Assembly: GCA_031258265.1 (NCBI GenBank)
Contig: JAIRNB010000103.1
Span: 1 to 7,925, forward strand
DNA from: Treponema sp.
GTDB taxonomy: Bacteria > Spirochaetota > Spirochaetia > Treponematales > Breznakiellaceae
Reading direction: 5' to 3'
Length of the DNA: 7,925 nucleotides
The position numbers and the translations under genes are program-made. Below are positions 5,706 to 7,925 of this stretch, one piece after another. The notes beneath the pieces were generated by a model. That model did no database searches and was not told the origin of the DNA. It worked only from the letters and a program-made list of their open reading frames with translations. Position 1 is the stretch's first letter. Every line of letters begins with the position of its first letter.

Positions 5706-6979
5706 TGGCTCCCCCTCCGCCGGGACCTCTGTCCCCCGGGCCGTACCTGTTCCTCGTGGACTTTTCTTCCCCCCTCCCAGCGGGTTCGTAGAATCAATTC
5801 TCCGTTCATGTAAAGTTCCTCATCTTCCCGGTCCCCCTGGATACGGACAAGCCGTTCCATAACACCGTTGCGGTAATTCCGTTCCTCGATCCGGTCCCCG
5901 TCATTGTTGTATGTATACTCGGTAATCCGCTCTTCCCCCCCGTCTTCCCAGGTAATCTTGGAAAGACGGTCGCCGGACCAGGTATTCCGCAATTCCCCGA
6001 CAATGTTCCCCTCCTCATCCTCCCTGGTTTCCGCCAGAATCCGGCCCCGCTCATCGGTGGTATACACAATCCGGTGGAGTTCCCCGGTTCCTATATCTTC
6101 CAGAAACCGGGAACCGTAGACGGGAACCGGGGAGACAAAACCGGTTTCGTTTTCAGAATCGAAAATCCGCCGGGGAAACCTGGACAGGGCCGCGGATACC
6201 GCTTCTTCCCCGGCGGTTCCGGCCTCCACCGGTTTTGCGAAGATCCGCTCGATAAGACGCAGGGAATAGTTACGGGTGTAGCGGTAGTAATCGGTATAGA
6301 GGTCCTCCACGGCGGCCGGCTCTTCCCCGTCAAGGGCTTTTCTGCGGGTATCGGCACGGATCAACACATTCCGGTTTCCGGTATCCCGGTAAACATAATC
6401 TATAAAGAGTTCCCCGTCTTCCAGAAACTGCCGTTCCATGACAATAAGGCCATGTTCTCCAAAGACTTCGATAAAACCCAGGGGCGGCTTTTTCTCCTCA
6501 TTTTCTCCCTCGTCTTCCCCCTCCGGCCCGTTCTCCGCCGCCTCCGCTTCAAGAGTTTTTTCTTCGGCGTCTCCTTCTACAGCGTTTTTTTCCGGGGTAA
6601 CGTTTCCTTCCGGGACGGCCCCCCCCGCCGCGGCCTGGCCCCGGGTGAACACCGCGGAGAGGCGGTTCAAAGGACCCTCCCGAAACAGCCACTGACGCCG
6701 GGTTTCCTCCCCGTCTTTATAGAGGACCCGCAGTTCCACAAACCAGGGGACCCGGTAGTAGGGTCTAAGAAGATCGGGCATATTCCGGAAGGAACCCTCC
6801 TCCACCAGGAGACAGTAGGGACTCCGCATGGCCGCGAAACGGGAAGCGGCTTTTTCAATGGTCATGCCGCCGGCATTGGAGATGTACCATTCGGATTTTT
6901 TCTGCCCCCAGGCCGGGGGGGAAAAAAAGAAAATCCCCCACAAGGGGAATACCGCCAACCCTAAACGTAAAAGTTTCAT
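5702..6979 (-). CDS. Exported acidic protein with C-terminal YD/RHS-like repeats, unknown function
   Basis: This 425-residue protein is not recognised. Residues 1-25 form a signal peptide: MKLLR, a hydrophobic core, then PPAWG before Gln26, so it is probably periplasmic; no lipobox cysteine is present. Residues 30-113 form a first domain with several aromatics (PYYRVPWFVELRVLY). A low-complexity Glu/Gly/Ala-rich linker covers about 114-164 and is followed by a central domain (165-287). From about 298 to 425 short units recur, such as RIVYTTDERGRILAETRED, ITEYTYNNDGDRIEERNY and a unit with MNGELILRTRW; they recall YD/RHS or YwqK/MORN-like strand-turn repeats. The tail is basic (SRRRGSQ). The ATG at 6979 is chosen because it begins the signal peptide; no clear Shine-Dalgarno precedes it. 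The frame is open up to a TTG at 7075 inside ftsY. The stop overlaps the first permease gene as GTGA, which suggests a role linked to the envelope or lipoprotein transport, though this is inference. Confidence 0.75.
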   Translation of the reverse strand: MKLLRLGLAVFPLWGIFFFSPPAWGQKKSEWYISNAGGMTIEKAASRFAAMRSPYCLLVEEGSFRNMPDLLRPYYRVPWFVELRVLYKDGEETRRQWLFREGPLNRLSAVFTRGQAAAGGAVPEGNVTPEKNAVEGDAEEKTLEAEAAENGPEGEDEGENEEKKPPLGFIEVFGEHGLIVMERQFLEDGELFIDYVYRDTGNRNVLIRADTRRKALDGEEPAAVEDLYTDYYRYTRNYSLRLIERIFAKPVEAGTAGEEAVSAALSRFPRRIFDSENETGFVSPVPVYGSRFLEDIGTGELHRIVYTTDERGRILAETREDEEGNIVGELRNTWSGDRLSKITWEDGGEERITEYTYNNDGDRIEERNYRNGVMERLVRIQGDREDEELYMNGELILRTRWEGGRKVHEEQVRPGGQRSRRRGSQ

Positions 6980-7015
6980 GGCTTTTTTATTGAAGGGGGG
7001 TCCGTCAAGCGGCGG

Positions 7016-7048
7016 AGTTCCGGTTTTCCCGGCCCCGGAACCGGAACT
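7016..7048 (-). repeat. Hairpin across the ftsY stop codon
   Basis: AGTTCCGGTT (7016-7025) and AACCGGAACT (7039-7048) are exact 10-bp complements around a GC-rich loop that contains CCGG motifs and can pair further. The ftsY stop codon (7049-7047) lies at its edge. On the minus strand no T-run follows, so it is more likely an RNA-processing, stability or partial attenuation element than a terminator between ftsY and the next gene. Confidence 0.6.
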
Positions 7049-7925
7049 ACTCAAGGCCGGTGAATTCCCGGGCAAAATCCCGCCGCTTAAAGATTCTAAT
7101 ATCGGGATATTTTTCCCCTTCGCAGATGTAAGCCACCGGGAGCTTCAAGGCCGAAGCCAGGGAAAAAACCACCCCCCCCTTAGCCCCGGAATCGTATTTG
7201 GTAAGGATCGCCGCGTCAAGGGAAAGGGCCCCATGAAATATTTCCGCCTGGGAAAGGGCGTTGCGGCCCGTGGTGGCGTCCAGCACCAGATATTTCAGGC
7301 AGGAGGAACCGGTATTCCCGGTGGTCTTGTTTTCCACCACCCGGTCAATTTTTTTCAGTTCCTCCACCAGGGCCGCCTTAGTGTGCATACGCCCCGCGGT
7401 ATCCGCGATGATCAAGTCCCCGCCCCCGGCCCGGGCCGCCTCTATGGCATCGTAAACCACCGCCGCGGGATCCCCGCCTTGGCGGTGGGCCACCACCCGG
7501 ATACCAAGCCTGTCCCCATGGATTTTAAGCTGGGGTATGGCCGCGGCCCGGAAGGTATCCGCCGCCGCCAGGATAGGCCGGCGGCCCAGGGTATCCCGGA
7601 AAAGGCAGGCAAGTTTCGCTGCGGTGGTGGTCTTGCCTACCCCGTTTACCCCCAAAAGGAGAATTATCGCGGGGCCGCCGGCCCCCGGAGACTCCGGAAA
7701 CCCTGGATTCCCCGCCTCGTCCAGCGTCTCCTCCAGAAAACGGGCCAGGACCTGCCGGAGTTCCCCCGCGTCACCGATCTTCTCTTTTCCAGCGTAATCC
7801 CGCAGCCTGTCCGCCATCTTGTAGGCTTCCGCCGCGCCAAAATCCCCTTCCACCAGAAGGTCCGCCAGATCCTCAAAAAGTTCTTCCGACACCGCGGTTT
7901 TGGGTTTGAAGAAATTCTTAAGCCG
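7047..7925 (-). CDS. ftsY: FtsY, signal recognition particle receptor GTPase (5' end beyond window)
   Basis: FtsY docks SRP-ribosome complexes at the inner membrane through its GTPase heterodimer with Ffh. Counting from the GTG at 7892, the sequence has the NG-domain motifs: G1 GVNGVGKTT (81-89), DTFRAAA with the following QL (112-122), G3 DTAGR (164-168), VLDATTGRNAL (203-213), G4 TKYD plus SGAKGG (231-240) and the closing GEKYPDI (259-265). G4 reads TKYDSGAKGG where most family members have TKLDGTAKGG. The frame stays open from 7892 to the edge (RLKNFFKPKTA), which resembles the usual FtsY beginning, and the GTG has no Shine-Dalgarno, so the true start is probably just outside the window. 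Between G3 and VLDATTG a short Asn/Thr/Gly-rich stretch lengthens the loop. A long acidic A domain as in E. coli is absent from the part seen. A 67-base gap separates it from the next gene of the operon. Confidence 0.95.
   Translation of the reverse strand, partial: RLKNFFKPKTAVSEELFEDLADLLVEGDFGAAEAYKMADRLRDYAGKEKIGDAGELRQVLARFLEETLDEAGNPGFPESPGAGGPAIILLLGVNGVGKTTTAAKLACLFRDTLGRRPILAAADTFRAAAIPQLKIHGDRLGIRVVAHRQGGDPAAVVYDAIEAARAGGGDLIIADTAGRMHTKAALVEELKKIDRVVENKTTGNTGSSCLKYLVLDATTGRNALSQAEIFHGALSLDAAILTKYDSGAKGGVVFSLASALKLPVAYICEGEKYPDIRIFKRRDFAREFTGLE

Noticed and set aside
6074..6964. 296-codon open frame on the plus strand opposite the exported-protein gene
   Set aside because: The minus-strand frame has a signal peptide, sensible domain structure and operon overlaps; the plus-strand product shows no recognisable features and no ribosome binding context.
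6980..7015. TTGACG in the gap after ftsY as an internal promoter
   Set aside because: The only AT-rich -10 candidate is 13 bases away, too close, and the spacer is a run of C; no convincing promoter.
7047..7892. FtsY starting at GTG 7892 as a complete gene
   Set aside because: The frame stays open to the window edge with an FtsY-like sequence and there is no ribosome binding site before the GTG, so the gene is treated as 5' partial.

Overview
The window looks like chromosomal DNA from a GC-rich bacterium with an outer membrane, most likely a spirochaete of the Treponema/Spirochaeta group. The main reason is a leftward cluster in the order ftsY, an exported protein of unknown function, then a LolC/LolD/LolE-type ABC transporter. 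From memory, unverified here, an ftsY-hypothetical-Lol arrangement also occurs in spirochaetes such as Borrelia. The assignment is an inference; no rRNA or other taxonomic marker is present. I see no tRNA, rRNA, CRISPR array, phage gene or transposase.

Layout, left to right. (1) Positions 1-266, minus strand: the 5' end of a gene for an unrecognised membrane protein that runs off the left edge. (2) Positions 267-722: a 456-base divergent intergenic region with candidate promoters for both directions and, in its middle, a GC-rich block of three consecutive hairpins that reads like a dispersed structured repeat. (3) Positions 723-2143, plus strand: bioY (biotin-binding S component) and an ECF-type ATPase, overlapping by ATGA. 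They should form a biotin importer, but the T component is not encoded on this strand here. (4) Positions 2144-2426: a convergent intergenic region packed with palindromes. Positions 2254-2430 are bounded by an 18-bp imperfect inverted repeat and resemble a miniature inverted-repeat element abutting the end of the Lol operon. (5) Positions 2427-7925, minus strand: ftsY (5' end beyond the right edge), an exported acidic protein with YD/RHS-like C-terminal repeats, a first LolC/E-type permease, LolD, and a second LolC/E-type permease. Every junction from the exported protein onward overlaps (GTGA, an 11-base overlap with a strong internal Shine-Dalgarno, TGATG), so these four genes are translationally coupled.

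Functionally, the leftward operon joins two steps of envelope biogenesis: FtsY brings SRP-bound ribosomes to the inner membrane, and LolCDE extracts mature lipoproteins from it. The exported protein in between is the least understood gene and a reasonable candidate for an accessory envelope factor. The rightward pair is a separate biotin uptake unit. The most unusual sequence signals are the inverted-repeat-bounded palindrome cluster at 2254-2430 and the triple-hairpin block at 492-554.
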